59,650 nt of DNA from Candidatus Bathyarchaeota archaeon (GCA_003141855.1 PLNS01000027.1:160473-220122), one strand, 5' to 3'. Shown: positions 44,091 through 53,222, counted from the stretch's first letter. Numbers and translations: made by a program. The notes: generated by a model from the letters alone, not told the origin.

Positions 44091-44897
44091 ATGAATGACA
44101 AAATCACAGTTATAGGCGCGGGCATGATGGGAAGCGCCATAATCAAAAGCCTCCTCAAAGGCAACTACGGGGGCAAGATAACAGCGGTTGATATAGCTCC
44201 TGAAAAACTCAAAGACCTAGAGAAGCTTGGCGTGAAAGTTTCCTCTGACAACCGCAAAGCCGCCTCTGACGCCGACATAGTTTTCCTAATCGTTAAACCA
44301 GGCGATGTGGAAAAAGTCCTCAGAGAAATCAGCAAAGAAATCAAAGGCAAGCTCCTCATTTCCGCGGCTGCTACTGTGCCTTTAAAGTTTCTGAGGAAGA
44401 ATGCAGCTGAAGCGCGGATTGTGCGGATTATGCCTAATTTAGGCGCTTTGGTGCAAGCTTCTTACACTGCTTACTGCTGCGAAGATAACGTGACAGCTGA
44501 GGATAAAGAAAAAGTAAAAACGCTCTTGAACATGATGGGCATCTGCGACGAGATGGACGAGAAATACATGGATGCAATCACTGCTGTCAGCGGTAGCGGA
44601 CCAGGCTACATGTCAATCATCATTGAAGCGTTGACCTATGCGGGATTAAAAGTTGGGTTGCCACGCAACATCGCTTTATCCGCCGCGGCGCAAACCGTCA
44701 TGGGCACGGGCAAACTAGTCATCGACCTGCATGAAGACCCAGCTAAAATCAAAGACATGACCACCACCCCAGGCGGAACAACCATCGAAGCCATCTACCA
44801 AATCGAACAAAGCCAAATCCGACCCGCCATGATACGCGCCATCGAAGAAGCCACAAAGAAAAGCCAAGCCATACGAGAAAAACTAAACCTAACCTAA
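44091..44897 (+). CDS. proC: Pyrroline-5-carboxylate reductase
   Basis: This 268-residue enzyme reduces pyrroline-5-carboxylate to proline with NAD(P)H. The Rossmann motif is VIGAGMMGSAIIKSLL (about 6-21). FLIVKPGDVEKVL, RIMPNLGALVQ, the catalytic-region SGSGPGYMSIIIEAL and the C-terminal TTPGGTTIEAIYQIE are all conserved. Length is normal. The following HAD gene begins nine bases after the stop. The other proline genes are not in the window, so it probably completes a dispersed pathway. Confidence 0.95.
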   Translation: MNDKITVIGAGMMGSAIIKSLLKGNYGGKITAVDIAPEKLKDLEKLGVKVSSDNRKAASDADIVFLIVKPGDVEKVLREISKEIKGKLLISAAATVPLKFLRKNAAEARIVRIMPNLGALVQASYTAYCCEDNVTAEDKEKVKTLLNMMGICDEMDEKYMDAITAVSGSGPGYMSIIIEALTYAGLKVGLPRNIALSAAAQTVMGTGKLVIDLHEDPAKIKDMTTTPGGTTIEAIYQIEQSQIRPAMIRAIEEATKKSQAIREKLNLT

Positions 44898-44906
44898 AGA
44901 CCAGCC

Positions 44907-45563
44907 ATGTTTGAAGCAGTAATCTTCGACTGGGACGGCACATTAGCCGACACCCGTCAAGTAATCGTTATTTCATTCCAAAAAGCCCTCGGAGAAATCA
45001 ACTGCCAAGTCCCCAGCGAATACATCGAACGCCGAATCGGGATTGGCGCCACAGAAACTTTCCGTGAAATCTTGCGGTCGGCAAAGGTGCAGTTTGACGA
45101 AGGTTTGATTGAGCGTTTAGTTGAGCGGAAAAGCGAGCTTGAAATCGAGTTAACCCCTCAAGTAGAACTGTTTGAGGGCGCCAGAGAACTCCTTGAAGAA
45201 CTTCATGGCAAGGTGAAGGTGGGCTTGGCATCGATGAACAACCGCTCCGTCATCCTGCACATGCTTAAAACGAACGATTTAGAAAAATACTTCCAAGTGG
45301 TTTTAACGGCTGAGTCAATTTCCCATTCAAAGCCCGACCCTGAAATCTTCTTGAAAACCGCTTCCGAACTAAAGAACAGCCCCGCAAGAAGCGTTGTTTT
45401 GGAGGATTCACTTTTCGGCGTCAAAGCCGCCAAAGCCGCAAACATGGGCTGCATCGCAGTCACAACAGGCGTTTATTCCAAGCAAGAGCTTGAGCTGGAA
45501 AAGCCTGATTTAATCGTTAAAACCCTAAAAGACCCTCAAATTCTCAAAATTATTTTGCAGTAA
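44907..45563 (+). CDS. HAD-family phosphatase (phosphoglycolate phosphatase-like)
   Basis: This 218-residue hydrolase has the HAD motifs in order: nucleophile Asp in AVIFDWDGTLADT, Ser/Thr motif II around LASMNNRSVI, Lys motif III in HSKPDPEIFLKT and motif IV acids in VVLEDSLFGVKAAKAA. A C1-type helical cap follows motif I. Members act on small sugar phosphates or phosphoglycolate; the substrate cannot be read. The end DLIVKTLKDPQIL is the usual last strand. Nine-base spacing to proC suggests cotranscription without implying a shared pathway. Confidence 0.9.
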   Translation: MFEAVIFDWDGTLADTRQVIVISFQKALGEINCQVPSEYIERRIGIGATETFREILRSAKVQFDEGLIERLVERKSELEIELTPQVELFEGARELLEELHGKVKVGLASMNNRSVILHMLKTNDLEKYFQVVLTAESISHSKPDPEIFLKTASELKNSPARSVVLEDSLFGVKAAKAANMGCIAVTTGVYSKQELELEKPDLIVKTLKDPQILKIILQ

Positions 45564-45657
45564 TAATACCTTGTGGTAGCGCGTTGACAGTCACATAGCT
45601 TTAAACATTTTTTGAAGAGATATACAGTTACTCTCAAACCTGAAGGAAGAAACATTC

Positions 45658-45927
45658 GTGACAACACAGCTAAAGAAAAGAACTAGACCATCGGTTTTTC
45701 AGGTACTCCTCCTTGACAACGACGCCAGCGAAGATGTTGAGGTTCAAGAAGCAAAACAAGTAGACTTTTTCCAAGTCAAAGAACACCTAAAAAACGGCGG
45801 ATCAGTCTTCATAACCAGCAGAGGCTCACAAAAACTATCTTTCCCAAAAGCCAAAGCACAGCAAAACTACAACCGCTCCAGAAAAACCATCGGGCTACTC
45901 TTCCGACAGCACATGAGAAGTTCATAA
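45658..45927 (+). CDS. Hypothetical protein, 89 residues
   Basis: A GTG start at 45658 with GAAGGAAG about 9 bases upstream opens an 89-codon gene. The product is soluble and basic: VFQVLLLDNDASEDVEVQ, then FFQVKEHLKNGGSVFITSR, and a Lys/Arg-rich C-terminal half ending RQHMRSS. The alternation suggests a small alpha/beta domain with a nucleic-acid-binding tail. A TATA-like TTTAAACATTTTTT (about 45600-45613) and the RBS support expression. No family recognised. Confidence 0.6.
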   Translation: MTTQLKKRTRPSVFQVLLLDNDASEDVEVQEAKQVDFFQVKEHLKNGGSVFITSRGSQKLSFPKAKAQQNYNRSRKTIGLLFRQHMRSS

Positions 45928-46045
45928 CCATGTGACGTGCATCCAGACAAGATTCCCTTTACCCCCCTCTCTCTTCCGAATTTTTTTGGGTGCACGCCAC
46001 TCTCGCTAACCATAAATTTTTGTATTTAAAAAAATGGATTTTGGC

Positions 46046-46175
46046 TTATTTTTCCCTTAGCACTTTAGGAATGTATCCGCATCGTGGGTCTGAACCTAAA
46101 ATGTCGCCTGTATAGAACAGCGCTACTGAACGGCATCGGCCCCATAGTTCCCTCTGATTGTGAAGGCTGCCACAA
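46046..46175 (-). pseudogene. Degenerate 3'-end fragment of the radical SAM/SPASM gene
   Basis: On the minus strand the frame ends at TAA 46046-46048 and encodes SVALFYTGDILGSDPRCGYI, then PKVLREK, nearly the same as the C terminus of the intact SPASM enzyme at 47.4-48.5 kb (SAALFYTGDILGSDPRCGYI, PAALRKK). Upstream, the cluster-binding part is eroded: NCGSLHNQRELWGRC stands where KCGVCEYKELCGGC is expected, so two cysteines are lost. Similarity ends near 46175. It is a decayed paralogue tail. The rest of 45928-46360 has a CT-rich tract (45958-45975) and no supported gene. Confidence 0.75.
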
Positions 46176-46360
46176 TTTGCTGCCACCAAACTTTTGAGCA
46201 CCCTCCACAAGCAAAAAGTCGCAAACCTGTCTATAACTCAAAAAAGCGCAACAAAAACAAATGGGGTTTTAATTCGCGCTCAAATTCAAAAACCCTTAAA
46301 TTCACACCTCTTAATATCAGCGCTTGGGTATCAGAAGAAAACAAGCGGTTGGGTGTTTCC

Positions 46361-47330
46361 ATGACAAATAATAAACTGTTAGGTTTACTTGCCATAGTCC
46401 TCGTAATCTCAAGCTGTACCTCTCTAGTAGCTACCTCCACGATTACTTTGACCCAAAATGGGAAACCTGCATATACTCCACAGGCCAGCGGTTTTCCTTT
46501 TCCATTTTCAACGCCAACACCTACCCCTGCCCCTACTCCTGAACCAACCGTTACTCCAATCCCAACGCCTAAACCAGAACCTACAGCTAAACCCATAATG
46601 GAAATAAACTGCAAAAGTACCGCCGCCGCAAGCAGCCTCCAAGTTGAAGTAACTGGTACCTTGACTTACAACAAAACCGCCATCCCCGGTGCATCCATAT
46701 ATCTCTCCTACAGTGCTGACTCTGGAAACAGATGGGAAAACCTCGTTGGTACAAACCCGATCTGAAGGGGACTTTGGAGCACTATGGATTCCCAATGCAA
46801 CGGGCAACTACTTGCTCACTGCTCAATGGGAAGGAAACTCGACACTACATTGGATGAACGCTACCGTAAACCTATCGCTTACGCCCGATTCAGCAGGTAA
46901 CGTTTTCTCCGTAGAGTCAAACTCAACCATATCCGGCTTTAACTATACCTTTGCAACTCAAACACTCAGTTTTAACACAAATGGAACCTCAAGCACAACC
47001 GGGTATGCCCATGTTTGCATTCCGAAAACTCTCGTAACCGACATCCAAACGGTAAAAGTGAACATAGACGGAAAACCAGTTACGTTTACAAGCGAATCCC
47101 AAGACGACGTATGGGTTATCTCCTGCGTGTACACTCAGAGCCAACACGCCTTCACCCTGCAGATACCCCTCATGCAGGTGCTAAGTCCAGCCACGACACC
47201 TTGGATAACCATTGTCGTTGTCATAGCCATACTAATTGCTCTTGTAGCTACCGCAGTGGTCATTAGACGTAGGCGCAGAACCGCTGCAACCGTAGCAGCC
47301 ATCCTTAAACAGAACCGTCCACTAAACTAA
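46361..47330 (+). pseudogene. Pro/Thr-rich surface protein interrupted by a frameshift
   Basis: The first part (46361-46764) starts MTNNKLLGLLAIVLVISSCT, a signal peptide, then a linker of TPTPAP-type repeats and an Ig-like beginning LQVEVTGTLTYNKTAIPGA. It stops at TGA just after SADSGNRWENLVGTNPI. A second frame (+1) continues the same domain: TSLVQTRSEGDFGALWIPN, LTAQWEGNSTLHW, and ends with a transmembrane segment ITIVVVIAILIALVATAVVI and RRRRR. Removing one A from the AAAA run at about 46738-46741 joins them smoothly (NRWETSLVQT). So this is one surface-anchored protein of about 320 residues broken by a single-base insertion, or a sequencing error. Confidence 0.7.
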
Positions 47331-47420
47331 ATATACTGGCTAAAGAAGCCATTATCCGCCAATCTCTCAAATGCGATTAACCTTTCAAGCAAACGACCAG
47401 ACCTGAGGACTACTGGGAGA

Positions 47421-48485
47421 TTACTTTTTTCTAAGAGCAGCTGGAATGTAGCCGCATCGGGGGTCAGAACCCAAAATGTCACCTGTATAGAACAGCGCCG
47501 CAGACTTGCATCCGCCACAGAGTTCCTTGTATTCGCAGACGCCACATTTGCCCTTGATGTTGCCTTTGTCTTTGACTTTATTGAAAAACTCCGAGTTCTG
47601 CATGTCATCCCAAATCTGCTTTATAGGTTTATTTTTGATGTTTCCAACTCGGTAGGCGTCGTTGTAGCTGCAGGGGATGGCGTCGCCGTTTTCCGCGATG
47701 CTAAGGAACTTGCCGAAGAAGCACCTGCCCAAGAAGAAATTGTTGAACCAGTTGTCGAAGTGGGGCATGCCGCGCTGTTTTGCCACTCGGGCGTAAAAGG
47801 GAATGTAAACGTTGATTGCGGGTTTGCCATTGTACCGTGCGGTTAAATCGTAGAGTTTGTTGCATACCCACTCGTACTGTTGAGGTGTGGGGTCTGCTTT
47901 GAGGCTGGTTTTATCGTTGCTGTAGGGGATGAAGCCGTGGAAGACCACCCAGCGGGCATCGTACTTTTTGGCTAAATCAAGCACATGAACCATATCTGCC
48001 TCATTCACGTTTGTGGCTTCGCCCGCATTAGCGAAGGTGTAAACCAGGCAATTCAACAATTTCTCCCCAGAAAACCTCTCTATCGCTGAAACGGCAGCGA
48101 CGTAAGCGCCTTTGCCTCGGATGGCATCGTTTGTTTTTTGTGCGCCGTCGATGCTTATGGAAATTTTAGTTTGGTTCTTGACTATGTTTTCAAAGGCTTT
48201 ATCGTCGAGGAGGCGCCCGTCAGTTATGATGCTCGTGTTCAAACCGAGCTTAGTGGCGTAATCGAGCACTTCGAAGAGGTCTTTTCGCAGAAACGGTTGT
48301 CCGCCGGTGATTCCGAAAAAGCTTGCGCCAAAATCACATACTTGGTCAACGATTTTCATGGCGGCTGCAGTGTCAACCTCGCCTGGAACTGCCTGTTTTC
48401 CTGCTGAAGTGCAGTGGACACAGGTGCTGTCGCAGGCGAAGGTACATCGCCAGGGAACGATGAATAGTGGACCTTTGTTTTTCAA
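47421..48485 (-). CDS. Radical SAM enzyme with SPASM domain
   Basis: This 354-residue enzyme binds a [4Fe-4S] cluster through C-x3-C-x2-C in ACDSTCVHC near residue 20, after a PWRCTF start. GITGGQPFLRKDL is the SAM-binding GGxP motif. The C terminus is a SPASM domain with further cysteines: GRCFFG, GDAIPCSYND, KCGVCEYKELCGGCK and DPRCGY. SPASM enzymes modify peptides or act in cofactor and heme synthesis (AhbC/AhbD/NirJ/PqqE relatives). No peptide precursor gene is evident nearby. A degenerate copy of its last 40 codons lies 1.3 kb away. The substrate is unknown. Confidence 0.88.
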   Translation of the reverse strand: MKNKGPLFIVPWRCTFACDSTCVHCTSAGKQAVPGEVDTAAAMKIVDQVCDFGASFFGITGGQPFLRKDLFEVLDYATKLGLNTSIITDGRLLDDKAFENIVKNQTKISISIDGAQKTNDAIRGKGAYVAAVSAIERFSGEKLLNCLVYTFANAGEATNVNEADMVHVLDLAKKYDARWVVFHGFIPYSNDKTSLKADPTPQQYEWVCNKLYDLTARYNGKPAINVYIPFYARVAKQRGMPHFDNWFNNFFLGRCFFGKFLSIAENGDAIPCSYNDAYRVGNIKNKPIKQIWDDMQNSEFFNKVKDKGNIKGKCGVCEYKELCGGCKSAALFYTGDILGSDPRCGYIPAALRKK

Positions 48486-48636
48486 GCCTTAATTTCTCCA
48501 AATGGCTTCGTGTATTAATCAGAAACGGTTTTTTTGGTATTTAACGCTTCACATTCGAAGGTTAAATTTTATGGGTGAGGTTGTGGAACAGAAATCTTAA
48601 ATCCACTAAATTAACTATTTCTCAGTAGTGATTTTA

Positions 48637-49056
48637 ATGGCAAAAGTTAAGGCAAACGCAAAACTCCTTGAAAACACCCGTTTAGTAACCGACAACACCC
48701 GTGGACACAGCGTCATCTGTGATTTACCTGTAGCTTCAGGCGGAACCAACAGTGGACCAACCCCGCTCGAACTCGCTTTGATGGCGTTGGCGGGCTGCGG
48801 AGTCATAATCTACGCGGATGTATGCAAGAACAGCAAGATTGAACCAGGCAACATTGAGATTGCCGTGGAAGCAGAAAAATCACCTAACTCGCCTACCCTA
48901 ACGGGAGTTACTATGAAAGTTAACATTTCGTCGAAGGCAAGAAAAGCGTTGGTGGAAGCGGCTTGGAGAAGAACTGAAGCAGGCTGCCCGGTGCTGTTTG
49001 TTTACAAGGAATCAATCCCTGTTAAAGTTGAAGTCGAAGTAAAAACGGCAGAGTAA
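48637..49056 (+). CDS. OsmC/Ohr family protein
   Basis: This 139-residue protein (from ATG 48637; a GTG nine bases earlier is also in frame) belongs to the OsmC family. The first reactive Cys is C54 in ALAGCGVIIYAD, and the second is in EAGCPVLFVYKE near residue 118. GGTNSGPTPLELALMA is the family signature. OsmC/Ohr proteins reduce organic hydroperoxides with a two-cysteine site. Full length. It stands alone on the plus strand and may complement the peroxiredoxin at the left edge. Confidence 0.9.
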   Translation: MAKVKANAKLLENTRLVTDNTRGHSVICDLPVASGGTNSGPTPLELALMALAGCGVIIYADVCKNSKIEPGNIEIAVEAEKSPNSPTLTGVTMKVNISSKARKALVEAAWRRTEAGCPVLFVYKESIPVKVEVEVKTAE

Positions 49057-49173
49057 ACCCTCGTTTTACCCAAATTTTTTCTGCTTTTAAGCGTTGGTGC
49101 AGGCTGAGAACCGCTTTTTTCGCAAACTTTTTTTAAGCAACCCTCTTTTAACTGTTAAGTGAGGAGAAGGAGA

Positions 49174-49347
49174 ATGGAAGAGGACGTTCTGTTTAACACA
49201 AGCCAGCCTGACTGTAATCATCAAAAACAGGAATTATACGCGCAAAGACGCTTTGACATACTCAACGGCTTCGAATTTAACCTAACACGATGCCTTAACT
49301 GCCACAAAATCGTGGAGTTAGAAGCAAAAAAATTCTCTACGCACTAG
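49174..49347 (+). CDS. Small zinc-binding-like protein, 57 residues
   Basis: An ATG at 49174 with GGAGAAGGAG directly upstream gives a strong ribosome-binding site. The 57-residue protein has Cys/His pairs DCNHQ and RCLNCHKIVELE, a likely zinc site, separated by YAQRRFDILNGFEFNLT. This may be a treble-clef or ribbon mini-protein. A TATA-like stretch TTTTTTTAAGC (49127-49137) lies upstream. Real from signals; no family recognised. It converges with the DCD-like gene, six bases apart. Confidence 0.62.
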   Translation: MEEDVLFNTSQPDCNHQKQELYAQRRFDILNGFEFNLTRCLNCHKIVELEAKKFSTH

Positions 49348-49353
49348 CTTTTT

Positions 49354-49761
49354 CTACTTGTTTTTTGCGTAAAGGTAGAGTTCTCCCTTTTTTAAGAGGT
49401 CTAAAGCATTCTGTGTTTCAATAGATGTCAACTTGCAGGTTTTCGGGTCTTTTAGGAACGGGAGTGCTTCGGGCGCATTTTGGATTATATGCAGGTCTTC
49501 CCAGGTTACCTTGATGTCTTCGGAGGGTATGTGGGTATCGACATCCATGGCCCATGCGCCCGCATCCAATTCGTCGCCTTCCATTAAGGCTGTAAAAGGG
49601 CCAAGCAAACTTTTATCGTCAACGTTATAGAGAAAAATTACTGAACCCGCTTTAATTTCCTCCGCGGGCTTTGTTTTTTCATCCGCACAAGTATAACGCT
49701 TATTGCTTAAACATTGTTGCCGGGATGTTTTGGTACAAAAAAATATGTATCCGTCGTACAT
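49354..49761 (-). CDS. DCD-like (development and cell death) domain protein
   Basis: This 135-residue protein resembles the DCD domain described from plants and also found in archaea: GYIFFCTKTSRQQCLSNKRY at the start, IKAGSVIFLYNVDDKSLLGPFTAL in the middle (cut as SVIFLYNVDDKSLLGPF), and a late ALPFLKDPKTCKL. DCD domains share the PUA/EVE-like fold and may bind nucleic acid or modified bases, but archaeal function is unknown. No membrane segment. Domain assignment rests on the GPF and FLYN pattern and is less certain than others here. Confidence 0.6.
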   Translation of the reverse strand: MYDGYIFFCTKTSRQQCLSNKRYTCADEKTKPAEEIKAGSVIFLYNVDDKSLLGPFTALMEGDELDAGAWAMDVDTHIPSEDIKVTWEDLHIIQNAPEALPFLKDPKTCKLTSIETQNALDLLKKGELYLYAKNK

Positions 49762-49977
49762 AACTCAATAAAACCTTCTCTATAGTTGGAAGCGTCTCGG
49801 CGTTTATTTCCTTTTTCTTTTTTAGGCTTCGCATTATGAAAAGGTATGTTGGTTCACGGTGAATCCACAACTCTATTTATTTCATCAAATGGTAGACAAA
49901 ACCAAAGCACAAGCCTGCATTCCCCTGCATTCACTTTCCCTAGCCCTTGCACAGCGATACCTTTTTTAAGTTAGAGA

Positions 49978-50964
49978 ATGGAAAAAATGGTTAAGAAAAC
50001 CCTTATTGTCAAGGCTTCATGTTCCACAATAGCCATAGCCGTGTCTTTAGTACTCCTCCTTTTGTTTCTAACCAATAATCCATACCACTCTAATGGATAT
50101 GGCGCTACAGCGAACTCTATGCAGAGTGGGATTCGCTATGAGCTAATGGCTGATAATGGGACTTCACCTACCCCAGCACCTACTTCGACACCAACGCCCA
50201 GTCCAACCCCTATTCCTACGGCAACCCCGACCCCGAGTGCAACGCCATCGCCAACACCGACGGCTTCTCCGACCCCAACGCCAACCCCTAGCCCCACGTC
50301 GTCACCTACTCCAACAGCTACTCCCACCCAAACACCAACTCCAAGCCCCACTCCAAAGCCAACCACCACACCAACGCCAACTCCCACGCCCACACCATCA
50401 CCAACTCCAACTCCAACGACCACTCCAAAACCATCAGCCACTCCAACTCCTACACCGTCACCTTCTCCAGCACCGACCACTTCACCCTCGCCGACACCCA
50501 AACCGACCGCTACTCCAACCCCATCACCAACGCCAACACCTACACCTAATCCGACCGCTACCCCCACACCGACCCCGACACCAACCGCAACCCCAACTCC
50601 GACACCTTCACCAGCTCCTACGCCAGACCCAACTTCACAGCCGACAGCAGAACCAACCCCTCAACCAACACCAAACCCGACCCCCACACCTCAACAAGCC
50701 AACCCTACACCAAAACCAACCAACGCCCCAACAACCATTCCCACAGCCAAACCAACCCCGCCGCCAACACCTACACCAGTAGCCACAGAAACACCTAAAC
50801 CAACAGCTACCTTCAACCCCAACACAATCTCTCAAAGCGAAATGTACCCTGCAGGAACCGCAGCAGTCGCAATCATCGCAGTCACAGTAGCAACAACAAT
50901 TGTGATTAAGAAAAGGCAGCAAGCAAGCGAATCGCTGGAAGATTCTGACCTGCAAAGCGTTTAA
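49978..50964 (+). CDS. Mucin-like Pro/Thr/Ser-repeat surface protein
   Basis: This 328-residue protein has a signal/transmembrane start ([18 protein letters not shown]), about 220 residues of TPTP, SPTP and ATPTP repeats (about 60-285) and a C-terminal transmembrane segment [16 protein letters not shown] with KKRQQ. There is no globular domain between them. The repeat has the same composition as the linkers of the S53 peptidase and the frameshifted surface protein. It would form an extended, probably O-glycosylated stalk across the cell envelope. The DNA repeat is low-complexity (CCAACN, CCNACN), so length may vary between strains. Expression signals: ATG with AAGTTAGAGAATGG upstream. Confidence 0.72.
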   Translation: MEKMVKKTLIVKASCSTIAIAVSLVLLLLFLTNNPYHSNGYGATANSMQSGIRYELMADNGTSPTPAPTSTPTPSPTPIPTATPTPSATPSPTPTASPTPTPTPSPTSSPTPTATPTQTPTPSPTPKPTTTPTPTPTPTPSPTPTPTTTPKPSATPTPTPSPSPAPTTSPSPTPKPTATPTPSPTPTPTPNPTATPTPTPTPTATPTPTPSPAPTPDPTSQPTAEPTPQPTPNPTPTPQQANPTPKPTNAPTTIPTAKPTPPPTPTPVATETPKPTATFNPNTISQSEMYPAGTAAVAIIAVTVATTIVIKKRQQASESLEDSDLQSV

Positions 50965-51035
50965 AAGCGCTAATTCGCCTATGTGGAAACTAGAAAATTT
51001 TATTAAACCTTGCTTTATGTTGCTAATTCGTATAG

Positions 51036-52445
51036 GTGGAATGCGCTTTCAAGACTGTTTCAGTAGCAAAATTCGGCGGGAGCCTCCTTGACGTGGAAGG
51101 CAAAGGGATCCCAAAAATAGTAAAGCAAATAAAAGAAATCAAAGGTAACGATGGCTGTGGACCCGTTGCCGTGTTTTCTGCGCCCATGGGCTGCACTGAC
51201 GCGCTCATTAGGACAGGGGAATCTTACGCGCAGGCGTGCCAGTTGCCTTTGGAGCCTGTTTTTGAAGTTTACGAACATTTAGCAAAACTCTACATTAAGG
51301 GCAAATATCTAAAACAAGCCCGTGACGAGTTGGCTAATTACAAAGCGTTAACCCAAACCACCCTTGACGCTGTTAACAAGCGTTTCAGCGGCAACATCAA
51401 AGCCCGAACCCTCACTTTAGGCGGCGAACTCGCCATGTCCATGTTGATGGATTACATTTTGAAGAGCAACGGCTTAGACTCCTGTTGCCTCTCCATGGAA
51501 GACTGGCCCATCGTCACCGACGACAGCTTTGAGGATGCCCTGCCGAATTACGAGTCAAGCAAAAAGAAGCTGCATGCGTTGATCGAACCCCTCGAAGATG
51601 GGAAAGTTGTTTCTTTAGCAGGTTTCTTAGGCGTCACAGCCGACGGCCTTGAAACCATCTTGGGACGAGGCGGTTCAGACTTAACGGCTGTTTTCACTTC
51701 TTGCCTTCTAAAGGATGTTTACTCAACTAAAACGCTCCTCTACAAGGATGTGCCAGTGCAAAGTGCTGACCCCAAGGTTGTGCGGGGACAGAAAACTGAA
51801 CACGTAAAAGCGCTAACTTACAATGAGGCTCATAAAGCCTCCATGATGGGCATGAAAATCGTGCAGAGCCCAGCAATCGCTATGGCAAGGCGTTTTGGTC
51901 AGGCGTTGATGGTGGTGCCCATTGATGAGCCCAAGATGTACTCGGTAATTGAGGCTGAAACAAGCGGCGGCGAAGTAGTGAAATGCTTAACAGGCAAGTC
52001 TGGCTGCGCAATCTTGTCGATGAATGATGAAAAAAGCCGCTCGCTGGAAGATTCCCTACGCATATGGGAACGGAGAAACGACTTCATGGATTTGGGCGCT
52101 GAAACTATGGAAACTGGCGAGCGCATCCGAGACTTCCTCTTTTTGGACTCAGACTTTTTAAAGAAGAACGAGGAAAAACTCAAGGGTTTCGACGAGAACA
52201 TGAGGATAGATTACGGTTTAGGCGTAGTCACGCTCATCGGCGACCGCATGAAGGATTCACCGGGAGTGGCATCTTTAGCAATCAGCGCCATCTCAGGCAT
52301 CAACATTAAACGCGGCATCTTTGCACCCCACACCTCACAGATCATCCTCGTCGTCGAGGAGCGAAACGTTAACGCCACTGTTGCAGCAATACACCAGAAA
52401 AAGCAAGAACTAAACAAGCCGCCGAGCTGGCCCATGGGTTTTTAG
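51036..52445 (+). CDS. lysC: Aspartate kinase
   Basis: This 469-residue kinase phosphorylates aspartate, the entry to Lys/Thr/Met synthesis. The N-terminal motif is VAKFGGSLLDV (about 10-20). FLGVTADGLETILGRGGSDLTA is the catalytic core (cut as GVTADGLETILGRGGSDL). The C-terminal ACT regulatory domains include VTLIGDRMKDSPGVASLA and SAISGINI. Length fits the archaeal monofunctional type. Start is GTG at 51036; the preceding TATAGGTGG is short as an RBS. Allosteric control by a pathway amino acid is likely from the ACT domains. No other pathway gene is adjacent. Confidence 0.93.
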   Translation: MECAFKTVSVAKFGGSLLDVEGKGIPKIVKQIKEIKGNDGCGPVAVFSAPMGCTDALIRTGESYAQACQLPLEPVFEVYEHLAKLYIKGKYLKQARDELANYKALTQTTLDAVNKRFSGNIKARTLTLGGELAMSMLMDYILKSNGLDSCCLSMEDWPIVTDDSFEDALPNYESSKKKLHALIEPLEDGKVVSLAGFLGVTADGLETILGRGGSDLTAVFTSCLLKDVYSTKTLLYKDVPVQSADPKVVRGQKTEHVKALTYNEAHKASMMGMKIVQSPAIAMARRFGQALMVVPIDEPKMYSVIEAETSGGEVVKCLTGKSGCAILSMNDEKSRSLEDSLRIWERRNDFMDLGAETMETGERIRDFLFLDSDFLKKNEEKLKGFDENMRIDYGLGVVTLIGDRMKDSPGVASLAISAISGINIKRGIFAPHTSQIILVVEERNVNATVAAIHQKKQELNKPPSWPMGF

Positions 52446-52466
52446 CCTTTAAACAAGGGGCTATAG
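52446..52466 (+). repeat. Short copy of the TTTAAA-AAGGGG-CTATAG block
   Basis: Directly after the lysC stop the sequence is CCTTTAAACAAGGGGCTATA followed by G and T8. It matches CCTTTAAATAAGGGGG-CTATAG of 40852-40876 (minus strand) with one substitution and one base less. Here it lies between two convergent genes, so it is not a promoter for either. Confidence 0.45.
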
Positions 52467-52493
52467 TTTTTTTTCACACGCGAGTTCTAAGGT

Positions 52494-53222
52494 TTAGGCT
52501 TCTTTTTCCAATAGTTTTTTGAGGGTCAAACAGTTTTTTACCGCATTAGCATTAACATCATTGTTAAAATAGCAAAACACTCTTTGTGTATTCTGCTGCT
52601 TTATTTTATCAGCCCATTCCTCCAGCGCTTTTTCAGGGTAAAAATGGTGGTACCAGCCGTCTTTGCCATGAAATCGCACGTAAATTGTCGACCCAGTCTG
52701 TACAAGCGTTTCAGGAAGCTCAGAAGCCGAAACCGTGCAGAAAACCAACCCCTTCTTTTTCATGAAATCGTATACTTCGCTGTCCCACCAGCTCCCATGC
52801 CTAAACTCAACAACATTAGTAACCTTCAAGTCAACCTGACCAGCAATTTTTTCGAGCAACTCCATGTTTTTGTGGATAAAAGGCGGCAGTTGAAAAAGCA
52901 CGCAACTGAGCTTTTCGCCTAAAAGGTGGGCTAACTTGTAAAAATTGGCTGTTAACTGTTCCGTATTGTTGAATTTTCGGGTATGCGTTATAGCCCTGTT
53001 AGCTTTAAGCGTAAACTTGAAATCTACGGGGGTTTTCTGGTACCAGCCTTGGAGCATTTTTTCGTTTGGAAAACGGTAGAACGTGTTGTTAACTTCCAGC
53101 GTGTTAAAGTGGTCGGCGTAATATGGTAGCCATTCGGTTTTCGCTAGCTTTTCAGGGTAAAAAAGCCTTCTCCAATGGTTATAGTAAAAACCTGAGCAAC
53201 CCAAGAAATATTCAGTTTTCAT
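52494..53222 (-). CDS. DUF72 family protein
   Basis: The protein is 242 residues from the ATG at 53222 (MKTEYFLGCSGFYYNHW), a start preferred over an in-frame extension to 53270. It has the DUF72 pattern: LGCSGFYYNHWRRLFYP, FNTLEVNNTFYRFP, FKFTLKANRAITH, LFQLPP, VEFRHGSWW and a late YVRFHGKDGWY. The family adopts a TIM-barrel fold and has no agreed function; suggestions include nuclease or sugar-related roles. All conserved blocks are present. It is a single gene between lysC and small regulators. Confidence 0.9.
   Translation of the reverse strand: MKTEYFLGCSGFYYNHWRRLFYPEKLAKTEWLPYYADHFNTLEVNNTFYRFPNEKMLQGWYQKTPVDFKFTLKANRAITHTRKFNNTEQLTANFYKLAHLLGEKLSCVLFQLPPFIHKNMELLEKIAGQVDLKVTNVVEFRHGSWWDSEVYDFMKKKGLVFCTVSASELPETLVQTGSTIYVRFHGKDGWYHHFYPEKALEEWADKIKQQNTQRVFCYFNNDVNANAVKNCLTLKKLLEKEA

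Noticed and set aside
46734-46741. Programmed -1 frameshift at GGGAAAA in the surface protein
   Set aside because: The heptamer is in the wrong phase for the upstream frame and the shift needed is +1, so a one-base insertion is the simpler reading.
50136-50782. Long frames on both strands across the Pro/Thr repeat (Gly/Val-rich on minus, Arg/Gln/His-rich on plus)
   Set aside because: They are by-products of the CCNACN low-complexity DNA; only the TPTP frame has a signal segment and a membrane anchor.
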